A stretch of DNA of 64,000 nt from assembly GCF_016863295.1 (NCBI RefSeq), contig NZ_BOOP01000047.1, positions 1 to 64,000 on the forward strand. Reading direction: 5' to 3'. Under the pieces are notes generated by a model, which saw only the letters and a program-made list of their open reading frames with translations, was not told the DNA's origin and ran no database searches. This document shows positions 18,088 through 26,761 of this stretch, piece after piece. Both the position numbers and the translations under genes were made by a program. Numbering within the stretch: position 1 is the stretch's first letter; each line of letters opens with the position of its first letter. This DNA comes from Planotetraspora phitsanulokensis (lineage in GTDB: Bacteria > Actinomycetota > Actinomycetes > Streptosporangiales > Streptosporangiaceae).

Positions 18088-18108
18088 CCATCCACCTTCC
18101 CAGAATGT

Positions 18109-18145
18109 CCTAACGGTGTTAGGTTAGCGCCCTAACGCCGTTAGG
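18109..18145. promoter_or_regulatory. Twin TetR operators
   Basis: Two perfect palindromes, CCTAACGGTGTTAGG at 18109-18123 and CCTAACGCCGTTAGG at 18131-18145, share the pattern CCTAAC-N3-GTTAGG. Their centres are 22 bases apart, two helical turns, placing bound dimers on one DNA face between the divergent TetR and membrane-protein genes. Confidence 0.8.
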
Positions 18146-18161
18146 ACGAAAGGTGGCGTCG

Positions 18162-18593
18162 ATGCCCGCTCATGCCCCATCCGTGCACGTCGAGACCAGC
18201 GCCGGCTCCGCGCGGACCCGTGACCTCATCGCGCGGGCCCTGCTCATCCTCGCCGCCGTCGGCGCCCTTGCCGCGGTGGCCGGCGCGGTGGGCGCCGTCG
18301 CGGACGCCGGACCGGCCACGCGGTTTGTCGAGACCTGGCGCATGCTCGGCTTCGGTGTCTTCGCGGGCGTGTTCCTGCTGCTGGGCTACCGCCCTCGGCT
18401 TTACGCCGGGATCTGGGAGCTCGCCATCCTGAACAAGCTCGGCCTGACCGTGGCCGCCCTGTCCTTCGGCAGCGGGACCGACGGCGCCGGCGCGGCACTG
18501 ATCGCCGACGGAGCGGTCACGCTCATCCTGCTGGCCGCGTATGTGCTCAGCCGGGGCTGGACGGCCTGGTCGACCGCAAGGGCCATCGCGTGA
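18162..18593 (+). CDS. Small four-helix membrane protein
   Basis: A 143-residue integral membrane protein with four predicted helices (about 25-48, 60-80, 88-105, 112-130). ATG 18162 is chosen because AAAGG lies eight bases upstream; GTG 18153 is a weaker alternative inside that box. No known domain was recognised with certainty; the size and TetR pairing resemble DoxX-like or DUF4345-like membrane proteins. Expected to be repressed by the divergent TetR protein. Confidence 0.75.
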   Translation: MPAHAPSVHVETSAGSARTRDLIARALLILAAVGALAAVAGAVGAVADAGPATRFVETWRMLGFGVFAGVFLLLGYRPRLYAGIWELAILNKLGLTVAALSFGSGTDGAGAALIADGAVTLILLAAYVLSRGWTAWSTARAIA

Positions 18594-18774
18594 TGCAGAG
18601 GTCCATGACCGCCCGCCGAACACAGCTCCGGACACGCTGACCGCGTCCGCTACCACGCTTCCTGGTCGAGATCATCGCCTGGGTCGTCGCACCACGGCCG
18701 GCGTTCGGGATGAGCCGACCGTGGTCAGGTGTCGCCTCGCCGGCGATGAACGGCCGCGGGTCAGCCGGTTGAAC

Positions 18775-19116
18775 CTACTCGGCCGACGGGTACAGCAGCG
18801 GCCGCACCTCCACGCCGCCCCGCCAGGTCGCCGGGTTCAGCTTCGCGATGGCGACCGCGTGGTCCAGGTCGCGGGCTTCCAGCACGAAGAACCCGCCGAG
18901 AACCTCCTTGGACTCCGTGAACGGCCCGTCGGTGACGAGGTCGCCGCGGATCGACGTGGCGGTCGTGGTGGCCTGCAGCGCCTGCGCCTCGAGGATCTTC
19001 CCTCCGAGTTGCTCCACCTGCTCGCCGTACCTGAGGTGCGCCTCAATCTCCTCCGGCGGGGTGTCCGCGACGTCGCCTGGCGCCGGCATGTAAATCAGGA
19101 CTGCGTACTTCGCCAC
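18775..19116 (-). CDS. DGPF/YCII-domain accessory protein of the ECF42 module
   Basis: A 113-residue protein of the YCII-like family, ferredoxin-like fold. The diagnostic motif DGPFTESKEVLGGFF lies at about 66-80 and PATWRGGVEVRPL near the end. GTG 19116 follows AAAGGAA by nine bases. DGPF proteins occur with ECF42 sigma factors throughout actinomycetes, and their exact role is unsettled. Here the gene follows an MFS transporter gene by 73 bases on the same strand, so it is probably cotranscribed from the sigma-dependent promoter near 20870. Confidence 0.88.
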   Translation of the reverse strand: MAKYAVLIYMPAPGDVADTPPEEIEAHLRYGEQVEQLGGKILEAQALQATTTATSIRGDLVTDGPFTESKEVLGGFFVLEARDLDHAVAIAKLNPATWRGGVEVRPLLYPSAE

Positions 19117-19189
19117 GGGCGTGTTTCCTTTCTGGTGATCAAGCACTGATCCGGGTTGTCTGCTGGATACGGTCGCGGGCGTGGGGTGA

Positions 19190-20773
19190 CTAGGAGCGGA
19201 ACTCCAGGTCGACCGCCACCGCCGGCTCGACCGCCGCCGGCCGAGTGCGCTGCCGGAACATCGTCACCGCGATGATCGCCATCGCCAGGAACGCCCCCGC
19301 GCCGATTATGCCCACGGTGTTCAGGCCGCTGGTGAACGCCTCCCGCGCGGCGGCGAACAGGTCGCCGCCGACCGCTGCGGGCAGCCGGCCGGCCTCCTCG
19401 GCTGCGGCGCTGATGCTCTGCAGCGCGGTGTGCAGCGAGGCGGCCGGCACGTCCGGGGGAACGTCGTGGGGAAGCTCGCTGCGGTAAACCAACGTGCCCA
19501 GGCTGCCCAGCGTCGCCACGCCGAGCGCCACCCCGAACTCACCACCGGTCTGCATGATCGACGCAGCGGATCCGGCCTTCTCCAGCGGAGCCGCGCCGAC
19601 GACCAGGTCCGTCATCAGCGGCATCGGCACGGACACCCCACCGGACGTGCACACCAGCCCGGTCACCAGCAGCCCCAGCCCACCCACGGCGTCCACCTGG
19701 GTGATCAGCAGGAACCCGACCGCGGTCAGCATCAGGCCGAACGCGATGACGTATTCGCGCCGGAAACGGCGGGCGATGTGCGGCGCCAGCATCGAGCCGA
19801 TCACCATTGTCACGTTCTGCGGTAGCAGCCACAGGCCGGCCTGCAACGGTGACAACCCCTGCACGACCTGAAGGTAGAGCGCGGACAGGAGCGTGGAGCC
19901 GGCCATCATGATGCCCATCAGCAGCATGATGCCCTGCGCCGCGGTGAACGCCCGCTTGCCGAACAGCCGCATGTCCAGCAGCGGCTCGTCGAGCCGGCGC
20001 TGCCGGCGGACGAACGCCCAGCCGACAAGCAGCCCGAACACCACGCACACCACCGGCACCGAATGCCAGCCGGTGCGGGCCGTCTCCTTCAGCCCGTAGA
20101 TGACCGGCAGCACGGCAGCCAGCGACAGCACCACGCTGACCAGGTCCAGCCGGCCGCCACCCTGGTCGCGGTATTCCGGCAGGACCAGCGGCGCGGCGAT
20201 CAGCAGGGCGACCATGACCGGCACGCCCAGCAAGAACACCGAGCCCCACCAGAAGTTGTCCAGCAGGACGCCACCGATCAGCGGGCCGACCGTCATGCCG
20301 CCCATGAAGCAGCTGTACCACACTCCGATCGCGGCGCCGCGCTGCCGCGGATTCTTGAACATGTTGCTCAGCAGCGAGAGCGTCGAGGGTGTCAGGGTCG
20401 CCGCCGCGATACCGAGCAGGGCACGCGAGGCGATGAGCATGTAGACGTTCACCGAGTACGCGGCCAGGACCGACGCGACGCTGAACCCGGCGGCACCGAT
20501 CAGCAGCAGCCGCCGACGGCCGACCCTGTCGCCCAAGGTACCCATGGTGACCAAAAAGCCTGCGCTCATGAACGAGTAGATGTCCATGATCCACAACTGC
20601 TGGGTGCTGTTGGCGTTCAGGTCGGCGCTCAGCTGCGGTAGCGCGAGGTACAGCACGCTGACGTCGAGTGACATCAGCAGGGTGGGCATGGCGACCACGA
20701 TCAGCCCCAGCCACTCCCGCCGGCCGGCCCGCTCCTCGGTTCCGGCTTCGGTCATATTCATTCCAAACTCCAT
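19190..20773 (-). CDS. MFS drug exporter, 14-helix DHA2 (EmrB/QacA) type
   Basis: A 527-residue proton-driven efflux pump of the inner membrane. The N-terminal helix motif LMSLDVSVLYLALPQL (family signature D1), the loop motif GTLGDRVGRRRLLLIG (motif A) and GPLIGGVLLDNFWW (motif C) are all present, with 14 predicted helices. ATG 20773 has GGAG six bases upstream; an upstream TTG is less likely. It sits between the ECF42 sigma gene and its DGPF partner, and the ECF42-type promoter 72 bases upstream suggests it is the module's output. Substrate unknown. Confidence 0.9.
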   Translation of the reverse strand: MEFGMNMTEAGTEERAGRREWLGLIVVAMPTLLMSLDVSVLYLALPQLSADLNANSTQQLWIMDIYSFMSAGFLVTMGTLGDRVGRRRLLLIGAAGFSVASVLAAYSVNVYMLIASRALLGIAAATLTPSTLSLLSNMFKNPRQRGAAIGVWYSCFMGGMTVGPLIGGVLLDNFWWGSVFLLGVPVMVALLIAAPLVLPEYRDQGGGRLDLVSVVLSLAAVLPVIYGLKETARTGWHSVPVVCVVFGLLVGWAFVRRQRRLDEPLLDMRLFGKRAFTAAQGIMLLMGIMMAGSTLLSALYLQVVQGLSPLQAGLWLLPQNVTMVIGSMLAPHIARRFRREYVIAFGLMLTAVGFLLITQVDAVGGLGLLVTGLVCTSGGVSVPMPLMTDLVVGAAPLEKAGSAASIMQTGGEFGVALGVATLGSLGTLVYRSELPHDVPPDVPAASLHTALQSISAAAEEAGRLPAAVGGDLFAAAREAFTSGLNTVGIIGAGAFLAMAIIAVTMFRQRTRPAAVEPAVAVDLEFRS

Positions 20774-20844
20774 GTCCTGCTCCAACGGTCGGCCGGGAGT
20801 GCCGGCCGGCCGTGTCCGGGTCGGAAACGTGTTCCTGCAGGTAC

Positions 20845-20871
20845 GACGAGCGGGCTGTCACGAATTCGACA
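20845..20871 (-). promoter_or_regulatory. Predicted ECF42-dependent promoter of the MFS-DGPF unit
   Basis: On the minus strand TGTCGA (20871-20866) is followed after exactly 17 bases by CGTC (20848-20845). This matches the ECF42 promoter described in Streptomyces venezuelae (TGTCGA at -35, CGA/TC at -10). The same pair with the same spacing precedes the sigma gene. Confidence 0.7.
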
Positions 20872-21078
20872 GCTCGAGCGGTCTGGTTCGTGCGGAGGTT
20901 CGGCACCCAATCGCGCAGCCCGGACGTCGGAGGTTCGGCTGGCACAACGGATCACTGGGCGGCCGGCCGCAGCGTCTTCCGCTCCCCCGTTGCCGCCGAA
21001 CTCGATGGGCGAGCCGGGACGCCCTCTGCCGGGCCGACCGTCCGCCCCTGCCCGGGACGGGTCGCCGGTCGGTGTGGC

Positions 21079-22353
21079 TCAGCCGGTCGCGAGCTCCTCG
21101 ATCCGCGCGGCCAGGAAGTCGCGCTCGGCGCCGTTGTCGGCCAGCCGCAGCGCGGCCTGGTAGGCCCCGATGGCCTCGTCCGTGCGGCGCAACCTTCGTA
21201 GCAGGTCGGCCCGGATGGCCGGCAGGTAGTGGTACGAGGCCAGGCGCGGGTCCTGGTTCAGCGGCTCGAGCGCGTCGAGGGCGGCCTGCGGCCCGTCGAC
21301 CATCGCCAGGGCGACCGCGCGATTCAGCGCGACCACTGGGGACGGCCAGACCACCAGCAGCGCGTCGTACAGCATCAGCACCTTGGGCCAGTCCGTGTCG
21401 GCGTAGCTGGCGGCCGCGGCGTGCTGCGCGGCGATGGCGGCCTGCAGAGCGAACCGGCCTGGGCTGCCGGTACGCATGGCCTCGGCGACCAGGAGGCGGC
21501 CCTCGGCGATCGCGGCCCCATCCCAAGCCGAGCGGTCCTGCTCTTCCAGCAGCAACAGCCGCCCGCCCGGATCGGTTCGGGTGGCCCGGCGCGCGTCGGT
21601 CAACAGCAGCATCGCCAGCAGGCCACGGACCTCAGGCTTGTCGGGCAACAGCGCGTCCAGCATCCGGGCCAGGTCCATGGCCCGCTCGACCAGATCGTGG
21701 CGGACCAACTGGAGCCCGGTCGGCGCGGTGTGCCCGGTGGTGTACAGCAGGTGGATGACGGTCAGCACCGCGTCGAGCCGCTCGGGCAGCTCGCCGGCCT
21801 CGGGTACCCGGTAGGGGATGCGCGCCGCGAGGATCTTCTTCTTGGCGCGGGTGACCCGGGCGGCCATGGTGGGCTCGGAGACCAGGAACGCACGGGCGAT
21901 CTCGGCGGTGGCCACGCCGCAGACCAGCCGGAGGGTCAACGCGATCTGGGCCTCGCGGGCCAGCGCCGGGTGGCAGCAGGTGAAGATCAGGCGGAGGCGG
22001 TCGTCGGCGACCGCCTCGAGGGCAGGGTCGTCCATCTCGATCTCATCGGGTTCCACGAGGAGCGGCAGCTTCGACTGGAGCGTCTGCTCGCGCCGCAGAG
22101 CGTCGATGGCCTTGTTCTTGGCCGTCGTGGTCAACCAGGCACCAGGGTTCGCCGGGATGCCGTCGCGGACCCAGTTGTGCATCGCTTTGACGTACGCGTC
22201 CTGCACGCACTCCTCAGCGAGGTCGAGGTCGCGGGCCACACGCGCCGTGGCGGCCAGCACGAAAGCCCATTCACGGCGGTGCGCGTCGGCGACGGCCCGC
22301 GCGACAGCGTCGCCGGCCGCGGTGGGCTCGACGTTCGCCATATGCGCTGCCAT
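21079..22353 (-). CDS. ECF42-type RNA polymerase sigma factor
   Basis: A 424-residue ECF sigma factor with a long C-terminal extension, the mark of the ECF42 group. Region 2 lies at about 15-85 (ECVQDAYVKAMHNW, TTTAKNKAIDALRRE), region 4 at 120-180 (LRLVCGVATAEIARAFLVSEPTMAARVTRAKKKI read in two parts), and residues 190-424 form a TPR-like helical domain (ERLDAVLTVIHLLYTTGH, SPVVALNRAVALAMVDG, YHYLPAIRADLLRRL). The ATG at 22353 has AGAGGAA eight bases upstream. No anti-sigma gene is present; the C-terminal domain and the DGPF protein are thought to control activity. An ECF42-type promoter lies 41 bases upstream, indicating autoregulation. Confidence 0.92.
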   Translation of the reverse strand: MAAHMANVEPTAAGDAVARAVADAHRREWAFVLAATARVARDLDLAEECVQDAYVKAMHNWVRDGIPANPGAWLTTTAKNKAIDALRREQTLQSKLPLLVEPDEIEMDDPALEAVADDRLRLIFTCCHPALAREAQIALTLRLVCGVATAEIARAFLVSEPTMAARVTRAKKKILAARIPYRVPEAGELPERLDAVLTVIHLLYTTGHTAPTGLQLVRHDLVERAMDLARMLDALLPDKPEVRGLLAMLLLTDARRATRTDPGGRLLLLEEQDRSAWDGAAIAEGRLLVAEAMRTGSPGRFALQAAIAAQHAAAASYADTDWPKVLMLYDALLVVWPSPVVALNRAVALAMVDGPQAALDALEPLNQDPRLASYHYLPAIRADLLRRLRRTDEAIGAYQAALRLADNGAERDFLAARIEELATG

Positions 22354-22393
22354 CGGCCGTTCCTCTCTCGCGCGGATCGGCCCCTACACCGAC

Positions 22394-22420
22394 GACGAAC
22401 GCGTCACCGCGCGTTCGACA
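22394..22420 (-). promoter_or_regulatory. Predicted autoregulatory ECF42 promoter
   Basis: TGTCGA (22420-22415) and CGTC (22397-22394) on the minus strand are separated by exactly 17 bases, the same architecture as upstream of the MFS gene. The sigma gene starts at 22353. Confidence 0.7.
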
Positions 22421-22570
22421 ACCGCTCCGGCCCGGATCCTACTGCTGCCTCCCGCCGTCCAACCACGATGGGTGAACACCTGAAGATGCAGTTCAGAGGC
22501 TGCTAGCCGGATCGTCTTGTCGCGTCGGACACTGCGGCACAGGGCTGCACCATTGCGACCGATGGTACGA

Positions 22571-22581
22571 AGGTAATACCA
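22571..22581. promoter_or_regulatory. GntR operator-like site 1
   Basis: AGGTAATACCA, a GGT-N3-ACC palindrome, lies in the promoter region of the ferredoxin remnant and bicupin gene. The 12 bases GGTAATACCATT recur exactly at 48454-48465. Confidence 0.6.
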
Positions 22582-22639
22582 TTCACCTACCTGGGGTCGG
22601 AGCCCTGTGAGGGGAGTACATGGACACGCAGCCACGGCA

Positions 22640-23013
22640 CGCGTTCGAGGTCGCCGCCCCGATCATCGGCGCCGCCCCCATGAAAGTGCTGCACACACGG
22701 AGGCGACAGGAAGCCCCACCCCTGCCCGCTGGAGTGCATCGAGCGCGGCGCATGCCACCCGGCCTGCCCGATCGACGCGATCGTCGGTGACAGGAACCGG
22801 CGAGATGCCCGACAAGGCGCGGGAGCACAGACAGGACAACGCGCCCTTCTTCACGACCGCCTGCCCGGCCATCTCACTCCACCGGGGAGCCCCGGCGGAG
22901 CCACGAAGGTGGGACGGGTAGGCGTGGACACGGAGCTGACGATCCGGCTGGCCGAATCGAAGCAACCGTGGCCCGGGCACCGGTGGCGCACCGGCGCCCG
23001 AGCAGGACGATGA
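22640..23013 (+). pseudogene. 7Fe/8Fe-type ferredoxin pseudogene
   Basis: Three frames carry successive parts of an FdxA-like ferredoxin: PLECIERGACHPACPIDAIV with one cluster Cys changed to Arg, then EMPDKAREHRQDNAPFFTT, then GSPGGATKVGRVGVDTELT running to a TGA at 23011-23013. At least two frameshifts and a lost N-terminus show that it is dead. It would have been the first gene of the aromatic island, upstream of the bicupin gene. Confidence 0.7.
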
Positions 23014-23031
23014 CCGAGAATCGGAGGACCA

Positions 23032-24030
23032 ATGGGCAAGAGCGGACGCGTGTTCGTGCGTGGACTCACCTCGCAGACGTACGGCCTCGGTGAGTTCCGG
23101 CGCCGCCAACTGGCGGTGGACCGGGTGCGTGACGACAGCGTCGTCGTCGACGACGCGAAGGTCGGGCACTCGGGCGACAGCGCGAAGAGCCGGACCTGGT
23201 GGCGGATCGGTCCTGGCGACGAGGACTTCCTCACGCAGACCATCCAGGTCCACTTCGTGGAGCTGCCCCCCGAGTCGTCGAATCACGGCCACGGCCACCA
23301 GAACGAGGCCGCCTTCTACATCCTGGAGGGCAAGGGCTACGAGATCCACGACGACCAGCGCTACGAGTGGAACAAGGACGACCTGGTCTTCGTGCACACC
23401 GACTCGGTGCACCGGCACTTCAACCCGTACCAGGAGCGGGCCGTCGCCCTCGTGGTGAAGGCGAAGTGCACGTGGATGTTCATGGGGCTCATCCAGCAGG
23501 GCCGGTCGGGACCGGTTGAAGAGGAGGAGCGGTTCGGACCCCGTGAGGACTGGTCCCGGATCTGGACGCCTGGAGTCCTCGACCGCAAGAAGGTGATCTC
23601 CCCCGCGGACACGACCTGGCAGGACACCCCGCTGGGGCGGGTCCGCGTCATGTCCTCACCTGAGCGCACGGACGCCCGCATCTTCAGCGTGGACGCCTTC
23701 GAACTCGACATCCCCGCGGGTGGTCACAGCGGCAAGTACTGGAAGATGGCCGACGAGGTCTACTACGTCCTCGAGGGCGGCGGGTACGCGCTCCAGTGGG
23801 AGGTCGAGGCGGAGATCGCGGAGAAGTACTACGCGAGGATCGCCCTGGAGCCAAAGCGCTACGACATCCGGCAGGGCGACACCCTCTATGTCCCGCAGAA
23901 CCACGTCTGCCAGATCTTCGCGGCGGACGGGACCCCGATGCGGCTGTTCAACGCGCAGAACCGCGTCTTCAAGCACCTCGGCTACGACACGGTCCACTAC
24001 TTCGAGCCCGCCTCGAACGCGACGTCGTGA
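23032..24030 (+). CDS. Bicupin protein, putative dioxygenase
   Basis: A 332-residue cytoplasmic protein with two cupin barrels. The first has the metal motif HGHGHQNEAAFYILEGKG (His85, 87, 89, Glu92) and SVHRHF (His127, 129). The second has AGGHSGKYWKMADEVYYVLEGG, split as AGGHSGKYW and MADEVYYVLEGG (His232, Glu242), and His291 in QNHVCQ. Both barrels keep enough ligands to bind metal, unlike many bicupins. ATG 23032 follows GGAGG. The layout resembles gentisate-type and other ring-cleaving bicupins, but overall similarity is too low to name a substrate. In this island, which lacks a LigAB enzyme, it is a candidate ring-cleavage or related oxygenase. Confidence 0.8.
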   Translation: MGKSGRVFVRGLTSQTYGLGEFRRRQLAVDRVRDDSVVVDDAKVGHSGDSAKSRTWWRIGPGDEDFLTQTIQVHFVELPPESSNHGHGHQNEAAFYILEGKGYEIHDDQRYEWNKDDLVFVHTDSVHRHFNPYQERAVALVVKAKCTWMFMGLIQQGRSGPVEEEERFGPREDWSRIWTPGVLDRKKVISPADTTWQDTPLGRVRVMSSPERTDARIFSVDAFELDIPAGGHSGKYWKMADEVYYVLEGGGYALQWEVEAEIAEKYYARIALEPKRYDIRQGDTLYVPQNHVCQIFAADGTPMRLFNAQNRVFKHLGYDTVHYFEPASNATS

Positions 24031-24138
24031 GCACGCGGACGACGACCGGAGTCACCCGCTGCGGTGCCGGAAGAGCCGGCGCGGCAGGTTCATCGAGAAC
24101 GGGTGGCAGAACCACCGTGACGTCGTCCATATGAAGAG

Positions 24139-24167
24139 CGCCTCGCTCCAGCACTCGGAGCGAGGCG
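24139..24167 (+). terminator. Hairpin terminator after the bicupin gene
   Basis: CGCCTCGCTCC and GGAGCGAGGCG form a perfect 11-base stem with a 7-base loop about 110 bases after the stop. There is no T-run, as is common for actinomycete terminators. Confidence 0.7.
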
Positions 24168-25240
24168 GTCACGTCGGCTGAATTGGCTGCCACCGGCAGA
24201 TGGAGTGGTCCTCCCCACGTTCCGCCGTGACTGCCTGCCAGCCCAGGCCAAGCGCATGCAGCGGCTCACGAAGAGCGCACAGCCTCGTCGACAGGGTTGC
24301 CCAAGACGGCGGACAGTTCCCGGACGCTGAGAACTTTCCCCGCCTTCCATGGCAACGTGGGGATGTGGCACGACGTACTCCTCATCTCGCATACGAAGAG
24401 CAAGTACCCGGTGCTGTGCGGTGACGGCACGACCCGGGTCGAGGTCGCCCGCACCGTACGCGTCACGCGTGCAAGCCGGTGTGAGAAGACGCCCGTGCAG
24501 TACGGCGACACCGTGAAGACGACCTTCGACCACATGGCCGGCTGGTTGACGGATCACTATGTGAGCTGAGGCTGATCGTGTTATCGGCCCGGCATCTGTT
24601 CTGCGACGGCGACGCGTTGTGCGTGGAGGCGTAAGAGCTTCAGATAACCTGCGCCGACCGGCCCGGAGAGGCGGCCACGTTCGCGCGCAAGCCGGCGAAC
24701 ACCACCATCAACGTGGAATGGCTGCCTGTCGACATGCGTGGAAGAAAGCCTGTTCCCGATATGCGCGACAAGATCGACGAGGCGCGCACGACGCTCGACG
24801 ATCAAGTTGCCGGATAGTACGACCGTGCTCGGCTGACTCTCGACACACGGGGTTTGGTCCGTGATCTGACCGGTTCTCGTCGTCGATCACGCCCTGCGCG
24901 GTCGTGCTTCCGGTGGTCCGGCCCTCGCTGGGATCGTCGTCACGTGGCTCGCCGCCGCCCGGTGTGCGGTCAATGCGCTGACGTCCGCCGCCGTGATCCT
25001 TACATCGGCAGTGCTGGTCACGTGCTCTGATCCGCGTCGCGCCGCTGCCAGGCGCCCCCACCAGGTCGTTCGCCGGGGGCCGCTGCTCACGTGCCTCACT
25101 TTGGGCGCTGCCGACATCCGATCCCCGAAACCCCGCTCGGCCTGATCACTCGTAAGCATGCCTCACGGCTTCCCCGAACTCCACGATCCGATGATCCGCG
25201 CCCAGCACGAAGTCGACGGGGACGTCGGTCGCCTTCGGTG
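24168..25240. other. Decayed, gene-less stretch in the aromatic island
   Basis: About 1.07 kb without an intact gene. A 91-codon open frame at 24297-24569 has no recognised family. An ACT-domain relic is at 24635-24817. Near 25146-25240 a minus-strand frame ends with DFVLGADHRIVEFGEAVRH, resembling the C-terminus of an alpha/beta hydrolase. Several genes seem to have been lost here. Confidence 0.45.
24635..24817 (+). pseudogene. ACT-domain fragment
   Basis: About 60 codons encode LQITCADRPGEAATFARK, TINVEWLPVD and KIDEARTTLDDQV before a TAG, a pattern of actinobacterial ACT-domain proteins. A TAA lies directly upstream in frame and there is no start codon, so it is a remnant. Confidence 0.4.
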
Positions 25241-25246
25241 GTTTAA

Positions 25247-25257
25247 TGGTATTACCT
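25247..25257. promoter_or_regulatory. GntR operator-like site 2
   Basis: TGGTATTACCT, GGT-N3-ACC core, lies 118 bases upstream of the ferredoxin reductase start. It is the reverse complement of sites 1 and 8 in the core. Confidence 0.6.
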
Positions 25258-25374
25258 AACCGCGGGAGAGGATTCCATGTCACGTATGGACCAGCGGTGT
25301 CGCCCTTGGCGGGCTCAGGATGCGGGGCCATCTCCACGGAGGCGGCCGTTCCGACCCCACTTCCGGGGGGCCCG

Positions 25375-26658
25375 ATGAGCAACGGGACACTGATCGTCGG
25401 CGGCAGCCAGGCCGGCCTGCAAGTGGCCGTGTCCCTGCGGCAGCTCGGCGACACCTCACCGATCATCTTGGTCGGCGAGGAGGATCATCAGCCGTACCAG
25501 CGGCCGCCCCTTTCCAAGGAGTTCCTCGCCGGCGAGGCGGCGCTCGACTCGCTGGCCTTCCGCACGCCCGACTTCTACGCCGACTCCGGAATCGACCTCG
25601 TATGCGGTGAGCGGGTGAGCGAGGTGAGCCTGTCCACGTCGGGCCCGCCGGGCTCAGGAGTCGCTATGACCGCGAGCGGGCGCGAACTGCCCTTCAATCG
25701 GCTGGCGTTGACCGTGGGAGCGGGCGCCAGGCGGCTTCCCCTGCCCGGCGCCGACCTCGGCGGGATCTGCTACCTGCGCGAGTACAACGACGCCGCCGAC
25801 CTGCGGACGCAGCTCTCGACCGCCACGAACGTCGTCGTCGTCGGCGGCGGATTCATCGGCCTGGAGGTGGCCTCGGCGGCCCGCAGCCTCGGACGATCCG
25901 TCACGGTGGTCGAGGCCGCGGAACGGCTGATGGCCCGGTCCGTGGGAACCGTGATCTCCGAGTTCTATCGTCAGGCGCACCTTCGCCGCGGCATCGACGT
26001 CCGGCTCTCGTCCGCGGTGTCCGGCTTCCAGGGGGAACACGGCAGGGTCACCGGCGTCACGTTGTCCGACGGCGCGCGCCTGCCGGCCGATCTGGTCCTG
26101 GTCGCAGTCGGCGTTCTCCCCCGCACGGAGCTCGCCGAACAACTGGGACTCATGTGCGACCAGGGTATCGTCGTCGATGCCCACGCCCGTACCAGCGACC
26201 CTTCCGTCGTCGCCGCCGGCGACTGCACCGTGCAGCCGCACCCGATCACCGGCCAGGGACGGGTACGGCTCGAGTCGGTTCAGAACGCCGTGGCTCAGGC
26301 CCAAGTGGCAGCCGCGACGCTGCTCGGCCGGCTTGACACCGTGATGTCGGTGCCGTGGTTCTGGTCCTACCAGGGTGACCTCAGGTTGCAGATCGCCGGC
26401 CTCGCCGCCGGCTACGACACCCAGGTCGTACGCGGTGACCCGGCTGACGAGCATTTCTCCGTCCTGTACTACCGGCATGACCGGCTGCTGGCCGTTGACG
26501 CCGTCAACCGCCCGGCCGACTACATGACGGTACGCAAGGCCCTCGGCCAGGGAGCGAGCATCGCTCCGGACCGCGCCGCCGATCCCGACATTCCCCTGAG
26601 GTCCCTCGTCGGCGGTCCGGCCCCGGCGGCGCCGGCCGTTCAGCGGGCGGAGGCGTGA
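25375..26658 (+). CDS. FAD-dependent ferredoxin reductase
   Basis: A 427-residue flavoprotein of the rubredoxin/putidaredoxin-reductase type, which passes electrons from NAD(P)H to a 2Fe-2S ferredoxin. The FAD Rossmann motif VGGSQAG is at 8-14, the NAD(P)H motif VVVVGGGFIGLEVA at 153-166, and the second FAD motif VVAAGDC near 285. The C-terminal dimer domain begins at PWFWSYQGDLRLQIAG. ATG 25375 follows GGGGGG. Together with the ferredoxin at 26762 and the oxygenase at 27203 it makes a three-component Rieske system. It has its own predicted GntR operator. Confidence 0.9.
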   Translation: MSNGTLIVGGSQAGLQVAVSLRQLGDTSPIILVGEEDHQPYQRPPLSKEFLAGEAALDSLAFRTPDFYADSGIDLVCGERVSEVSLSTSGPPGSGVAMTASGRELPFNRLALTVGAGARRLPLPGADLGGICYLREYNDAADLRTQLSTATNVVVVGGGFIGLEVASAARSLGRSVTVVEAAERLMARSVGTVISEFYRQAHLRRGIDVRLSSAVSGFQGEHGRVTGVTLSDGARLPADLVLVAVGVLPRTELAEQLGLMCDQGIVVDAHARTSDPSVVAAGDCTVQPHPITGQGRVRLESVQNAVAQAQVAAATLLGRLDTVMSVPWFWSYQGDLRLQIAGLAAGYDTQVVRGDPADEHFSVLYYRHDRLLAVDAVNRPADYMTVRKALGQGASIAPDRAADPDIPLRSLVGGPAPAAPAVQRAEA

Positions 26659-26704
26659 GCGGGTGGGGCAAGCCGCTTGTAGCAGATGACCGACTCTGGT
26701 CTAA

Positions 26705-26715
26705 TGGACATACCA
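26705..26715. promoter_or_regulatory. GntR operator-like site 3
   Basis: TGGACATACCA differs from TGGT-N3-ACCA at one position. It lies 47 bases upstream of the ferredoxin gene, the first gene of the long catabolic operon. Confidence 0.55.
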
Positions 26716-26761
26716 TAGTAACTTCATCGGTGCGCGTCCGGCAGAACGACCGTGAGAGGAC

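Noticed and set aside
20860-20880. Small hairpin GCTGTC/GACAGC as a terminator
   Set aside because: It overlaps the ECF42-type -35 box and the stem is only six bases.
24297-24569. 91-codon frame after the first bicupin gene
   Set aside because: No family match and poor start context; kept only as a comment in the decayed-stretch entry.
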